DNA from: Streptomyces rishiriensis
GTDB lineage: Bacteria > Actinomycetota > Actinomycetes > Streptomycetales > Streptomycetaceae
Reading direction: 5' to 3'
DNA: 64,000 nt
Assembly: GCF_003112535.1 (NCBI RefSeq)
Contig: NZ_BEWA01000009.1
Location: 1-64,000, forward strand
Part shown: positions 10,267 to 18,524 of the stretch, piece after piece
Layout of the letters: each line of letters starts with the position of its first letter
Numbering within the stretch: position 1 is the stretch's first letter
Position numbers and translations under genes: made by a program
The notes under the pieces: model-generated
Database searches by the model: none
Told to the model about the DNA's origin: nothing
The model's input: only the letters and a program-made list of their open reading frames with translations

Positions 10267-11931
10267 TCAGCTGACGTTGACCGCCGACCAGGCGGCCGCG
10301 ACCGCCTTGTACTCGGCGCTGGTGGAGCCGTACAGGGCCGAGGCCGCGCTCAGCGTCCCCGTCCGCGCCGACTTGTAGTTCGTCGTCGACGTGAAGTACG
10401 TGGTGAGCGCCTTGTACCAGATCTGCAGCGCCTTGTCGCGGCCGATGCCGGTGACCGTGGAGCCGTTGGACGTCGGCGAGTTGTAGGACACGCCGTTGAT
10501 CGTCTTCGAACCGCTGCCCTCGCTCAGGAGGTAGAAGAAGTGGTTCGCGACGCCGGACGAGTAGTGCACGTCGAGGTTGCCGACGCCGGAGGACCAGGAG
10601 TCCGCCGAGCCGCCGTCCTTGCTGGGCTTGTCCATGTAGCGCAGCGGGGAGCCGTCGCCGTTGATGTCGATCTTCTCGCCGATGAGGTAGTCGCCCTTGT
10701 CGGAGGCGCTGTTGGCGAAGAACTCGACGCCGGTGCCGAAGATGTCCGAGGTGGCCTCGTTCAGACCGCCGGACTCGCCGGAGTAGTTCAGGCCCGCCGT
10801 GTTCGCGGTGACGCCGTGGCTCATCTCGTGGCCGGCCACGTCCAGCGAGGTCAGCGGGTGGTTGTTGCCGTCGCCGTCGCCGTACGTCATGCAGAAGCAG
10901 CTGTCGTCCCAGAACGCGTTGACGTACGCGTTGCCGTAGTGGACGCGGGAGTAGGCGGCGACGCCGTTGTTCTTGATGCCGCTGCGGCCGAACGTGGACT
11001 TGTAGAAGTCCCAGGTGACCTGCGCGCCGTAGGCGGCGTCCACGGCGGCCGTCTGGTCCGTGGCGGAGCTGGAGGCCGCGCCGGTGCCCCAGACGTCGTC
11101 CGCGTCGGTGAACAGGGTGCCCGCCGACGAGGAGGTGCCGTGCGACTTGTTGTAGGTCTTGTGGCCGCCGCGCGTGCCGTCCGTCAGGTTGTACGTCGAG
11201 CCCGACTTGGTCGTGCCGAGCGTGACGGTGCCCGAGTAGAGGCTCTTGCCGGTGCCGGTCTCGATGCCCTGGTACTCGTAGAGCTTCTTGCCGGTGGCCG
11301 CGTCGGTGATGACGTGCAGCTGGCTCGGGGTGCCGTCGTCCTGCAGACCGCCGACGACCGTCTCGTAGGCGAGGACCGGAGTGCCGTGGCCGGCCCAGAT
11401 CACCTTGCGGGGGGCCTGGTCCGCCGCGGCGGACTCGGAGCCCACGGCCTTGGCGGCGGTCAGCGCCTGCTTCTCGACCTTGGCGGCGGCGACCTTCGGG
11501 GTCAGCGTGGCCACCTTGATGGTGGCGGTGTTGGCCTTGGTGACGCCCTTGGTCGCGCCGGTGGCGGACTCGTGCACGACGAGGTCGCCGCCGAGGACCG
11601 GCAGGCCGGCGTAGGTGCGCTCGTAGCGGGTGTGGACGGTGCCGTCGGCGTCCTTGACGACGTCCTTGACGACGAGCTTCTCCTTCGCGCCGAGGCCTAT
11701 CGCCTGGGCGGTCTCGGGCGCGTCGACCTGCTGCTGCTTGATCAGCGTCGTGCGTGCGGCGGCCGACAGCTGGACCGGTGCGGCCGGCTGGACCGACTTG
11801 CCGCCGGACTCCGCCGGGGTCTGGGCGGCAGCGGTACCGGTGGTCAGACCGGTGGTGACCAGGGCTCCGGCCGCGACGGCGGTGGCGATGGCCAGAGTGG
11901 TGCGCTTGTGACGCGCGTAGAGGGAGGTCAC
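10267..11931 (-). CDS. Secreted M4 (thermolysin-like) neutral metalloprotease
   Basis: 554-residue exported zinc endopeptidase. It has a signal peptide (about 1-36, ending TAAAQ), an FTP/PepSY-type propeptide (about 55-210, with RYERTYAGLPVLGGDLVV), then the catalytic domain. Zinc site: H368, E369 and H372 in HEMSH, with the third ligand in GGLNEATSD about 20 residues later. The active-site His is in DVHYSSGVANH. The start is the GTG at 11931 with AAGGAG five bases upstream. It is closely related to the next gene but lacks the C-terminal P-domain. It has its own terminator and upstream motif, so it is probably monocistronic. Confidence 0.95.
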   Translation of the reverse strand: MTSLYARHKRTTLAIATAVAAGALVTTGLTTGTAAAQTPAESGGKSVQPAAPVQLSAAARTTLIKQQQVDAPETAQAIGLGAKEKLVVKDVVKDADGTVHTRYERTYAGLPVLGGDLVVHESATGATKGVTKANTATIKVATLTPKVAAAKVEKQALTAAKAVGSESAAADQAPRKVIWAGHGTPVLAYETVVGGLQDDGTPSQLHVITDAATGKKLYEYQGIETGTGKSLYSGTVTLGTTKSGSTYNLTDGTRGGHKTYNKSHGTSSSAGTLFTDADDVWGTGAASSSATDQTAAVDAAYGAQVTWDFYKSTFGRSGIKNNGVAAYSRVHYGNAYVNAFWDDSCFCMTYGDGDGNNHPLTSLDVAGHEMSHGVTANTAGLNYSGESGGLNEATSDIFGTGVEFFANSASDKGDYLIGEKIDINGDGSPLRYMDKPSKDGGSADSWSSGVGNLDVHYSSGVANHFFYLLSEGSGSKTINGVSYNSPTSNGSTVTGIGRDKALQIWYKALTTYFTSTTNYKSARTGTLSAASALYGSTSAEYKAVAAAWSAVNVS

Positions 11932-12035
11932 ACAAGCTCCTTGGATGTGGGGGGTCCAGGCGGCGTGGGGCGCCGCCCGAGACGGGTGTGAAGTTGTGCG
12001 GCGGGTGAAGGAAGAGTGACATCAAGGCGCGTACA

Positions 12036-12079
12036 TGTCAGGACCCTCAAGTGATGTTGGCCGAAAATCGACTGTCCGG
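12036..12079 (-). promoter_or_regulatory. Upstream motif shared by both M4 protease genes (copy 1)
   Basis: On the plus strand this reads TGTCAGGA, then GTTGGCCG starting exactly 20 bp after the first base, then TGTCCGG 17 bp later. The same blocks occur upstream of the paralogue at 14471. The site lies 105-148 bp before the GTG at 11931. It may be a promoter, an operator, or both; the binding factor is unknown. Confidence 0.45.
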
Positions 12080-12150
12080 TGAACGTTGCAGGAATGTAAA
12101 CGGCGTTGACCTCGGTCAAAGGGCAACAGGCCGCGGGTATGCGGCCCGTA

Positions 12151-12196
12151 AAAAGGGGACGCCGCCCCGGGGAGTGGATCCCCCGGGACGGCGTCC
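12151..12196 (-). terminator. Rho-independent terminator of the second M4 protease gene
   Basis: The stem starts GGACGCCG on one side and ends CGGCGTCC on the other, 16 bp with one mismatch around a short loop. On the minus strand it is followed by CCTTTTT, a real U-tract. It lies about 50 bp past the 12247 stop and is the most canonical terminator in the window. Confidence 0.85.
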
Positions 12197-12246
12197 TGTG
12201 CGAGGCCTTGCGGACGGCTGTGCGCGGCCCGTGCGGGGCCCGCTCC

Positions 12247-14298
12247 CTACGGGAAGGTGAGCTTCCAGCTGTTGATGTAGCCGGTGTCCTGGGCCGCGTT
12301 GTCCTGGACCCTCAACTTCCACACACCGTTGGCGACTTCGGAGGAAGCGTTCACCGTGTACGTGGTGTTGATGTTGTCCGCGCTCCCGCCGGTGCCATAG
12401 GCCTTCAGCGTGTACGCCGTGCCGTCGGGGGCCACCAGCTGCACCTGGAGGTCGCCGATGTAGGTGTGGACGATGTCGACCGCCACCGCGAGGTTCGACG
12501 GCGCGTTGCCGGTCCGGCCCGAGACGGTGATCGACGAGGTGACCGCCGCCCCGTTGTCCGGAATCGATACGTCGGCGGTGTTCTCGAAGGACGTGCCACC
12601 GCCGCCGCCACCGCCGGAGCGGGCGCCGACCGCGACGCCGGCCCACGCGTCCTGGACCGCCTTGTACTCGGTGGACGTGGTGCCGTACAGCTCACCGGCC
12701 GCCGCCAGCGTGCCGGTGCGGGCCGCCGCGTAGTTGGTGGTCGAGGTGAACTTCGTCGTCAGCGCGCGGAACCAGATCTTCTCCGCCTTGTCGCGGCCTA
12801 TGCCGGTGACCGGAAGGCCGTCCGCCGTCGGGGAGTTGTAGCTGACGCCGTTGATGACCTTGGCGCCGCTGCCCTCGCTCAGCAGGTAGAAGAAGTGGTT
12901 CGCCGGGCCGGACGAGTAGTGGACGTCCACCGACCCGATCCCCGAGTACCAGCTGTCCTTCGACGCGCCGTCCTTGCTGGGCTTGTCCATGTACCGCAGC
13001 GGCGTGCCGTCGCCGTTGATGTCGATCTCCTCGCCGATGAGGTAGTCACCGACGTCGGAGGGGTTCGCCGCGTAGAACTCCACGGCGGTGCCGAAGATGT
13101 CCGAGGTGGCCTCGTTGAGACCGCCGGACTCCCCGCTGTAGTTGAGGCCCGCGGTGTTGGAGGTGACGCCGTGGGTCATCTCGTGGCCGGCCACGTCGAT
13201 CGCCGTCAGCGGGTGGGTGTTGCCCGAGCCGTCTCCGTACGTCATGCAGAAGCAGCCGTCGTCCCAGAAGGCGTTGACGTAGTTGTTGCCGTAGTGCACC
13301 CGCGAGTACGCGCCGACGCCGTTGCCCTTGATGCCGCTGCGGCCGTGCACGTTCTTGTAGTAGTCCCAGGTGAGGGCCGCGCCGTAGTGCGCGTCGGCGC
13401 CCGCCGTCTCGGCGTTGGAGGCGGCGCCGTTGCCCCAGACGTCGTCGGGACCGGAGAAGAGCGTGCCGGTGCCGGAGGAACCGTGGTTGAGGTTGTACGT
13501 CTTGTGGCCGCCGCGCGCCGCGTCGGTCAGGTTGTACGTCGACCCGGACTGCGTCGTGCCGAGCGTCACCGTGCCGCTGTACATCGTGTTGCCGGTGCCG
13601 GTCTCGATGCCCTGGTACTGGTAGAGCTTCTTGCCGGTGGTCGCGTCGGTGATGACGTGCAGCTCGTTCGGGGTGCCGTCCTCCTGGAGGCCGCCCACGA
13701 CCGTCTCGTACGCCAGGACCGGCGTGCCGTTCGCGGCCCAGATCACCTTGCGCGGCGCCTGGCCGGCGGCCGGCTTCGCGGCGCCCGCGGCGGCGGCGAG
13801 GCCCAGCGCCTGCTTCTGCGCCTTGTCCGCGCTGACGGCCGGGCTGAGCGAGGCGACCTTGATGGCGGCCCGCGTGGCCTTGGTGACGCCCTCGGTGACG
13901 CCGGACTTCGCCTTCTCGACGACCAGGTCGCCGCCGAGCACCGGCAGGCCGGCGTAGGTGCGCTCGTAGCGGGTGTGCACGGTGCCGTCGACGTCCTTGA
14001 TGACGTCACGGACGACGAGCGCCTCCGCGGCGCCCAGGCCGAGCTCCTTGGCGGTCGCGGCCTTGCCGGCGTCCGCGTCGCGGATCAGCGCGGCGCGCTG
14101 GGCGGGGGTGAGACTCAGCGACTCGGCGCCCGGGTTGGCCTGGCTCGCCGCCCGCGGCGACTTCACCGGGGCGGCGGTCGCGGCGCCGGACTGCACGGCG
14201 GCGGCGATGAGCGCGGAGACGCCGACGAGGGCGACGGCCGCGGCGCGGCGGGGGGTGGTGTGGGGGGTGCGTCTGCGAGAGGGGTTGCTGCTCAACAC
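12247..14298 (-). CDS. Secreted M4 metalloprotease with C-terminal P-domain
   Basis: 683-residue paralogue of the preceding protease. Order: signal peptide (about 1-43), propeptide with RYERTYAGLPVLGGDLVV, M4 catalytic domain with H372, E373 and H376 in HEMTH and GGLNEATSD, then a poly-Gly linker (about 562-569). A convertase-like P-domain follows (about 575-683) with SIPDNGAAVTSSI and the ending YINSWKLTF. P-domains usually aid stability or substrate binding. GTG 14298 and TTG 14295 are both possible starts; AAGGAG lies three or six bases upstream respectively. The two genes look like an old tandem duplication, with the P-domain gained or lost in one copy. Confidence 0.95.
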   Translation of the reverse strand: MLSSNPSRRRTPHTTPRRAAAVALVGVSALIAAAVQSGAATAAPVKSPRAASQANPGAESLSLTPAQRAALIRDADAGKAATAKELGLGAAEALVVRDVIKDVDGTVHTRYERTYAGLPVLGGDLVVEKAKSGVTEGVTKATRAAIKVASLSPAVSADKAQKQALGLAAAAGAAKPAAGQAPRKVIWAANGTPVLAYETVVGGLQEDGTPNELHVITDATTGKKLYQYQGIETGTGNTMYSGTVTLGTTQSGSTYNLTDAARGGHKTYNLNHGSSGTGTLFSGPDDVWGNGAASNAETAGADAHYGAALTWDYYKNVHGRSGIKGNGVGAYSRVHYGNNYVNAFWDDGCFCMTYGDGSGNTHPLTAIDVAGHEMTHGVTSNTAGLNYSGESGGLNEATSDIFGTAVEFYAANPSDVGDYLIGEEIDINGDGTPLRYMDKPSKDGASKDSWYSGIGSVDVHYSSGPANHFFYLLSEGSGAKVINGVSYNSPTADGLPVTGIGRDKAEKIWFRALTTKFTSTTNYAAARTGTLAAAGELYGTTSTEYKAVQDAWAGVAVGARSGGGGGGGTSFENTADVSIPDNGAAVTSSITVSGRTGNAPSNLAVAVDIVHTYIGDLQVQLVAPDGTAYTLKAYGTGGSADNINTTYTVNASSEVANGVWKLRVQDNAAQDTGYINSWKLTFP

Positions 14299-14682
14299 GG
14301 ACTCCTTCTGCGCGGCCGCGGATCACACGGCCAGGGGAGACCCGACGGCGGGTGGGCCGTACGGGCACGACAAAGGCGGTACGCAGAACAAAGGCGGAAC
14401 CTGGAGCGAGGTGTTGCTGTGGGGTTGCTGTGAACCGGCAGTGGGAAGAGTGGCAGTGGATTGCGCTGTCTGTCAGGAGCGCGTCAGGAAGTTGGCCGGA
14501 AACGGTCCGTTGTCCGGCAATTCATGTTCGATATGCGGACCCGTTGGTTTTCGGCCGGGTGGATCTTCCCCGGGCGTCGTCGCCGGGGGGCCGTCCGCCC
14601 CGCCGGGGCGAGCCCGCGACCGGACGCGCGGGGACACGGGGACACTCGGGACGGGTGCGGGCCCGATCGGACGAGCGGTGAC
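14299..14682. other. Leader and promoter region of the second M4 protease
   Basis: 384 bp. It contains a direct repeat, ACAAAGGCGG at 14370-14379 and 14388-14397 (18-bp period), and the conserved upstream motif at 14471-14517. The stretch around 14440-14550 is clearly less GC-rich than its surroundings, as expected of a promoter region. I saw no coding sequence. Confidence 0.55.
14471..14517 (-). promoter_or_regulatory. Upstream motif shared by both M4 protease genes (copy 2)
   Basis: TGTCAGGA at 14471, GTTGGCCG exactly 20 bp later at 14491, TGTCCGG at 14511. This matches copy 1 at 12036. A second TCAGGA at 14484-14489 makes a local direct repeat. It lies about 173-219 bp before the gene start, farther away than in copy 1. 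Confidence 0.45.
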
Positions 14683-16545
14683 TCAGGACGGGCGCGGCCC
14701 GGCTCCGGGCCGGCCGGCCGCCGGCTCCCCGTGCCAGGTCCGCCACAGTGCCGCGTACGCGCCGTCGCCCGCCACCAGCGCCTCGTGCGTGCCCAGTTCG
14801 GTGAGCCGGCCGTCCTCCATCACCGCGACCCGGTCCGCGTCGTGGGCGGTGTGCAGCCGGTGGGCGATGGCGATCACGGTCCGGCCCCGGAGCACGGCGG
14901 CCAGCGCACGCTCGGTGTGCCGGGCCGTCGTCGGGTCCAGCAGGGCCGTCGCCTCGTCCAGGATCAGGGTGTGCGGGTCGGCCAGCACCACCCGGGCCAG
15001 GGCGAGCTGCTGGGCCTGCGAGCCGTCCGTACGACGACCGGATCCGCCCAGTTCGGCGTCCAGGCCGCCCGGCAGCTCCCGCACCCAGCCGGCGGCGCCG
15101 ACCGCGCCCAGCGCCGCCCACAACTCCTCGTCCGTCGCGGCAGGTTCGGCGATCAGCAGGTTGTCGCGGACCGTGCCGAGGAAGACATGGTGCTCCTGGG
15201 TGACCAGGACGACCTGGCGGCGCAGCGTCTCGGGCGCCAGCTCCGCGACCGGCGCGCCGCCCACCGTCACCGAGCCCGCGCTCGGCGCGTCCACCCCCGC
15301 GAGCAGCCTGCTGAGGGTGGTCTTGCCCGCCCCCGACGGACCGACGACCGCCAGCCGCTCCCCGGGCCGCACCGTCAGGTCGACCCCGCGCAGCACCTCA
15401 CCGCCGCGCTCGTAGGCGTACCGCACGCCGGTCACGTCGATCCGGTCGTCCGCCGGAACCGGCGCCGCGCCGTCGGCCACGGCGCGCGGCGCCCCCGCCA
15501 GGCCCTCCACCCGCGCGAACGAGGCGCCACTGCTCTGCAGTTGCTCGACGCGTACCAGGATCTGGTCCAGCGGCTCCGTGAACTGCCGCAGATACAGCGC
15601 GGCCGCGACCACCGCGCCCAGGCTCATCGCGCCGCGCGCGTGCAGCGCCCCGCCCAGCAGCAGCACTCCCGCCACCGGCAGCGAGTACGACACCTCCACC
15701 GCCGGGAAGAACACCGTGCGCAGGTAGAGGGTGTGGAAGCGGGAGCGGCGCGAGATCTCCAGCGCGTCCCGGCTCGCCGCCGTCCGCCGCTCCTGGAGCC
15801 GGAACGCCTCGACCGTGCGCGCCCCCGCCGCCGTCGCCGCGACGATCTCGGCGACCTCGGAGTCGGCCGCGCCCTGGGCGAGATAGCCCGCGCGGGCCCT
15901 GCGCAGATACCAGCGCAGGGCGAACCAGATCGGGGTCAGCGCCAGCACGCCGACCGCACCGAGCAGCGGGTCGATCACGAAGACCGCGCCGAGCGTGAAC
16001 AGCGCCTGGACCGTGCAGACCAGCAGCTCCGGCCCCGCGTCCCGCAGTGTCGTGCCGACGGCCGCCACGTCGGCGGTGCCGCGCGTGGTCAGGTCGCCGG
16101 CGCCGGCCCGCTCGACCGCCGACGCGGGCAGCGCCAGCGCCCGTCCGACGAACTCCTCCCGGACCCGCGCGAGCGTCCGCTCGCCGAAGCGGTGCCCCGC
16201 GTACCGGGCCCAGCGCGCCAGCAGCAACTGGGCCAGCGCGCAGACCACGATGGCCGCCGACAGCCGGTCCACCACGCCGGTCCCGTGTCCGGCCCGCACC
16301 TCGTCGATGATCCGGCCCAGCAGCCACGGGCCGACGAGTCCGGCCCCGGCGGCGAGGACGTTCAGGGCGAGCGCCGCGGCGAAGGCCCGGCCGTCGGCCC
16401 GCACGAGACGGACCGCAGCCCGGCGCACGTCGGCCCGCCCGGCGACCGGCAGCCGCCCCGAGCCCCCGTCGCCCTCCGTGGACCCGGTCGGCGCGCCGGA
16501 CCCGGTGGGCCCGCTCCGCCCGGTCGGCTTGGTCGGCGCGGTCAT
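14683..16545 (-). CDS. ABC exporter half-transporter (TMD-NBD), active partner of the 16542-18464 gene
   Basis: 620-residue membrane exporter with a six-helix transmembrane domain (about 50-330) and a C-terminal nucleotide-binding domain. Walker A GPSGAGKTT and Walker B LILDEATALLD are intact. The signature motif is degenerate: TDGSQAQQ where LSGGQ is expected. The upstream partner shows the complementary pattern, so the two should form a heterodimer with one live ATP site. The start ATG overlaps the previous stop as ATGA. The substrate is unknown; the family includes multidrug, lipid and siderophore exporters. It is the last gene of a four-gene operon. Confidence 0.9.
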   Translation of the reverse strand: MTAPTKPTGRSGPTGSGAPTGSTEGDGGSGRLPVAGRADVRRAAVRLVRADGRAFAAALALNVLAAGAGLVGPWLLGRIIDEVRAGHGTGVVDRLSAAIVVCALAQLLLARWARYAGHRFGERTLARVREEFVGRALALPASAVERAGAGDLTTRGTADVAAVGTTLRDAGPELLVCTVQALFTLGAVFVIDPLLGAVGVLALTPIWFALRWYLRRARAGYLAQGAADSEVAEIVAATAAGARTVEAFRLQERRTAASRDALEISRRSRFHTLYLRTVFFPAVEVSYSLPVAGVLLLGGALHARGAMSLGAVVAAALYLRQFTEPLDQILVRVEQLQSSGASFARVEGLAGAPRAVADGAAPVPADDRIDVTGVRYAYERGGEVLRGVDLTVRPGERLAVVGPSGAGKTTLSRLLAGVDAPSAGSVTVGGAPVAELAPETLRRQVVLVTQEHHVFLGTVRDNLLIAEPAATDEELWAALGAVGAAGWVRELPGGLDAELGGSGRRTDGSQAQQLALARVVLADPHTLILDEATALLDPTTARHTERALAAVLRGRTVIAIAHRLHTAHDADRVAVMEDGRLTELGTHEALVAGDGAYAALWRTWHGEPAAGRPGAGPRPS

Positions 16546-18464
16546 CGCAGGGCCTCCTCGGCATCGCTCTCATCCGGCTCCGCCGTCGAGGGCCCGAGGA
16601 TGCCGTCGGCGGCTTCGGCGGCTTCGGCGGCTTCGGCGGCTTCGGCGGGATCGGCGGGATCGGCGGGATCGGCGGGATCGGCGGGATCGGTGCGGCCGGT
16701 GCGCTTGGAGCTTCCGGCGTCGTGGGCGTTCTCGCCGTCGCCGCCGTCGGTGGCGTCGCGGCCTTCGTCGTCGTCGGCGTCTCGCGCCACCAGCGCGCGG
16801 TAGCCCGGCTCGCGTCGCAGCAGGTCGTCGTGGCGGCCGGTCGCCGCCACCTTGCCGTCGACCAGATAGTGCACGGTCTCCGCGTGGTCGAGGAGCAGGG
16901 GGGAGGTGGTGGTCACGACCGTGGTCCGCCCGGCCCGCGCCGCCCTCAGCCGCCGCGCGACGACCGCCTCCGTGTGCGCGTCGAGCGCCGACGTCGGCTC
17001 GACGGCCAGCAGCACCTCGGGATCGGCGAGCAGCGCCCGCACCAGGCGAACGCGCTGCCGCTGGCCCCCGGAGAGGCTGCGGCCCTGTGCGGTCACGGGC
17101 GAGTCGAGTCCCTCCGGCAGGCCCTGCACGATGTCGTCGGCCGCGGCCGCCCGTACAGCGCGCGCGATGTCCGCCGCGGAGGGCTCACGCCGTCCGGCCA
17201 CCACCTCGCGCAGGCTGCCCGCGAACAGGTCGGCCTCGTTGTCGGCGACCAGGATCGCGGCCCTGACCCGGTCCAGGGGCAGGGCGTCCAGTCGCACCCC
17301 GCCCCAGGTGACGTCCGTGGGACCGTAGCGGCCGAGCCGGTCCACCAGGGCGGTCACCTCGGCGTGCCGCGCGCCGACCAGCGCCGTCAGCCGGCCCGGG
17401 GCCACCCGCACGCCGGAGGCGGGATCGTGCAGGACCGCCGGTTCGGCGGGCGCTTCGGCGGTCCCGGTGTCCGGTTCGGGCTCCACGCGCAGCAGCCGTA
17501 CGACGCGCCGGGCGGCCACCACTCCCCGGCTGAGCTGGTAGCCCATGTCCACGAGGAAGGCCACCGGGCCGACCAGGACGGCGACATAGCCGTACACCGA
17601 CACCAACTCCCCCACCGTCAGCTCGCCCTGGGCGGCGAGCCGGGCCGCCAGCCAGGTCACCACGGCGAGGAACAGGGTCGGCAGGCCCACCCCGAGCGCC
17701 TGCATCCAGCTGGTGACCGAGCCGACCCGGTAGCCCTGCGCCCGCAGCCGCTGCGAGTCACGGTCGAAGGCGTCCGAGAACAGCCCCTTGCCGCCGAGGC
17801 CGTTGAGGACGCGCAGGCCGCCCGCCAGGTCGCCGATCCGCGCGGTGAGCACGCCCTGCCGCTCCCGGTACTCGGCCTCCGTGCTCTGCAGCCGCGCCAT
17901 GAGCGGTCCCACCAGCACGGCGACGACCGGCATCCCCAGCAGCACGACCGCCGCCAGCAGCGGCGACACGGACAGCAGCAGTCCGGCCACGAACACGTAC
18001 ACGACGATCGAGCCCACGCCGGGCCCGACCACCGTCAACGAGCCCGCGATGGTGTGGACGTCACCGACGCCGATGGTGACGACCTCGCCGCTGCCCACCC
18101 CGCGCGAGAGCGTGGCGCCGAGGCGCGCCGCGTGTCCGACGACGACCTTGGTGGTGCGGAAGTAGGCGTCCATGCGCACCCGGGTCATCGTGCGGTGCCG
18201 CATGATGCTCACCCAGGCGTTGAGCGCGCCTACCGCGAACAGGGCCGTCGTCCAGCCGGCCAGCGCGGCCGCGTCACCGGGCTCCAGCCCGTCGTCCACC
18301 GCTTTCGACAGCAGGTAGGGCGCCACCGCCAGCAGCACCATCCAGACGCTGGCCAGCACCGCGCCCGCCGCCGACCGCCAGGGCTGGCAGCGCACCAGCC
18401 AGGCGAGGTACGCCCAGCCGCCGCGGGTGTCGGGCGTGCCGGGATCCTCGTACGCGTCGATCAC
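16542..18464 (-). CDS. ABC exporter half-transporter with degenerate nucleotide-binding site
   Basis: 640 residues: N-terminal six-helix domain (about 25-320), then a nucleotide-binding domain. The Walker A region reads VGARHAEVTAL and lacks the GxGKS/T lysine. Walker B is LLAVEPTSALD, with the Asp replaced. The signature LSGGQRQR is intact. It probably cannot hydrolyse ATP at its own Walker site but supplies the signature to the 14683-16545 partner. The C-terminal tail (about 580-640) is low complexity, with DPA and EAA triplets encoded by 9-bp repeats. GTG start at 18464 after GGGGGA. A 60-bp gap separates it from the upstream ABC pair. Confidence 0.9.
   Translation of the reverse strand: MIDAYEDPGTPDTRGGWAYLAWLVRCQPWRSAAGAVLASVWMVLLAVAPYLLSKAVDDGLEPGDAAALAGWTTALFAVGALNAWVSIMRHRTMTRVRMDAYFRTTKVVVGHAARLGATLSRGVGSGEVVTIGVGDVHTIAGSLTVVGPGVGSIVVYVFVAGLLLSVSPLLAAVVLLGMPVVAVLVGPLMARLQSTEAEYRERQGVLTARIGDLAGGLRVLNGLGGKGLFSDAFDRDSQRLRAQGYRVGSVTSWMQALGVGLPTLFLAVVTWLAARLAAQGELTVGELVSVYGYVAVLVGPVAFLVDMGYQLSRGVVAARRVVRLLRVEPEPDTGTAEAPAEPAVLHDPASGVRVAPGRLTALVGARHAEVTALVDRLGRYGPTDVTWGGVRLDALPLDRVRAAILVADNEADLFAGSLREVVAGRREPSAADIARAVRAAAADDIVQGLPEGLDSPVTAQGRSLSGGQRQRVRLVRALLADPEVLLAVEPTSALDAHTEAVVARRLRAARAGRTTVVTTTSPLLLDHAETVHYLVDGKVAATGRHDDLLRREPGYRALVARDADDDEGRDATDGGDGENAHDAGSSKRTGRTDPADPADPADPADPAEAAEAAEAAEAADGILGPSTAEPDESDAEEALR
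16611..16691. repeat. 9-bp tandem repeats inside an ABC transporter gene
   Basis: Four copies of GGCTTCGGC (16611-16646) followed by five of GGGATCGGC (16647-16691, last base changed). They encode the EAA and DPA triplets of the ABC protein tail. All units are multiples of three, so copy-number change would keep the frame. Confidence 0.9.
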
Positions 18465-18524
18465 ACAGTCCCCCGGGAGTCGGGTCGTCGGGTCGTGCAG
18501 GTCGTGCCGGTCGTCCCGGGCGGG

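Larger units (their letters stand above)
11932..12246. other. Intergenic region between the two M4 protease genes
   Basis: 315 bp. The left part is the leader and promoter region of the 10267-11931 gene; the right end holds the terminator of the upstream paralogue. The centre (12036-12079) carries the motif shared with the other paralogue. No open frame here looks coding. Confidence 0.6.
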
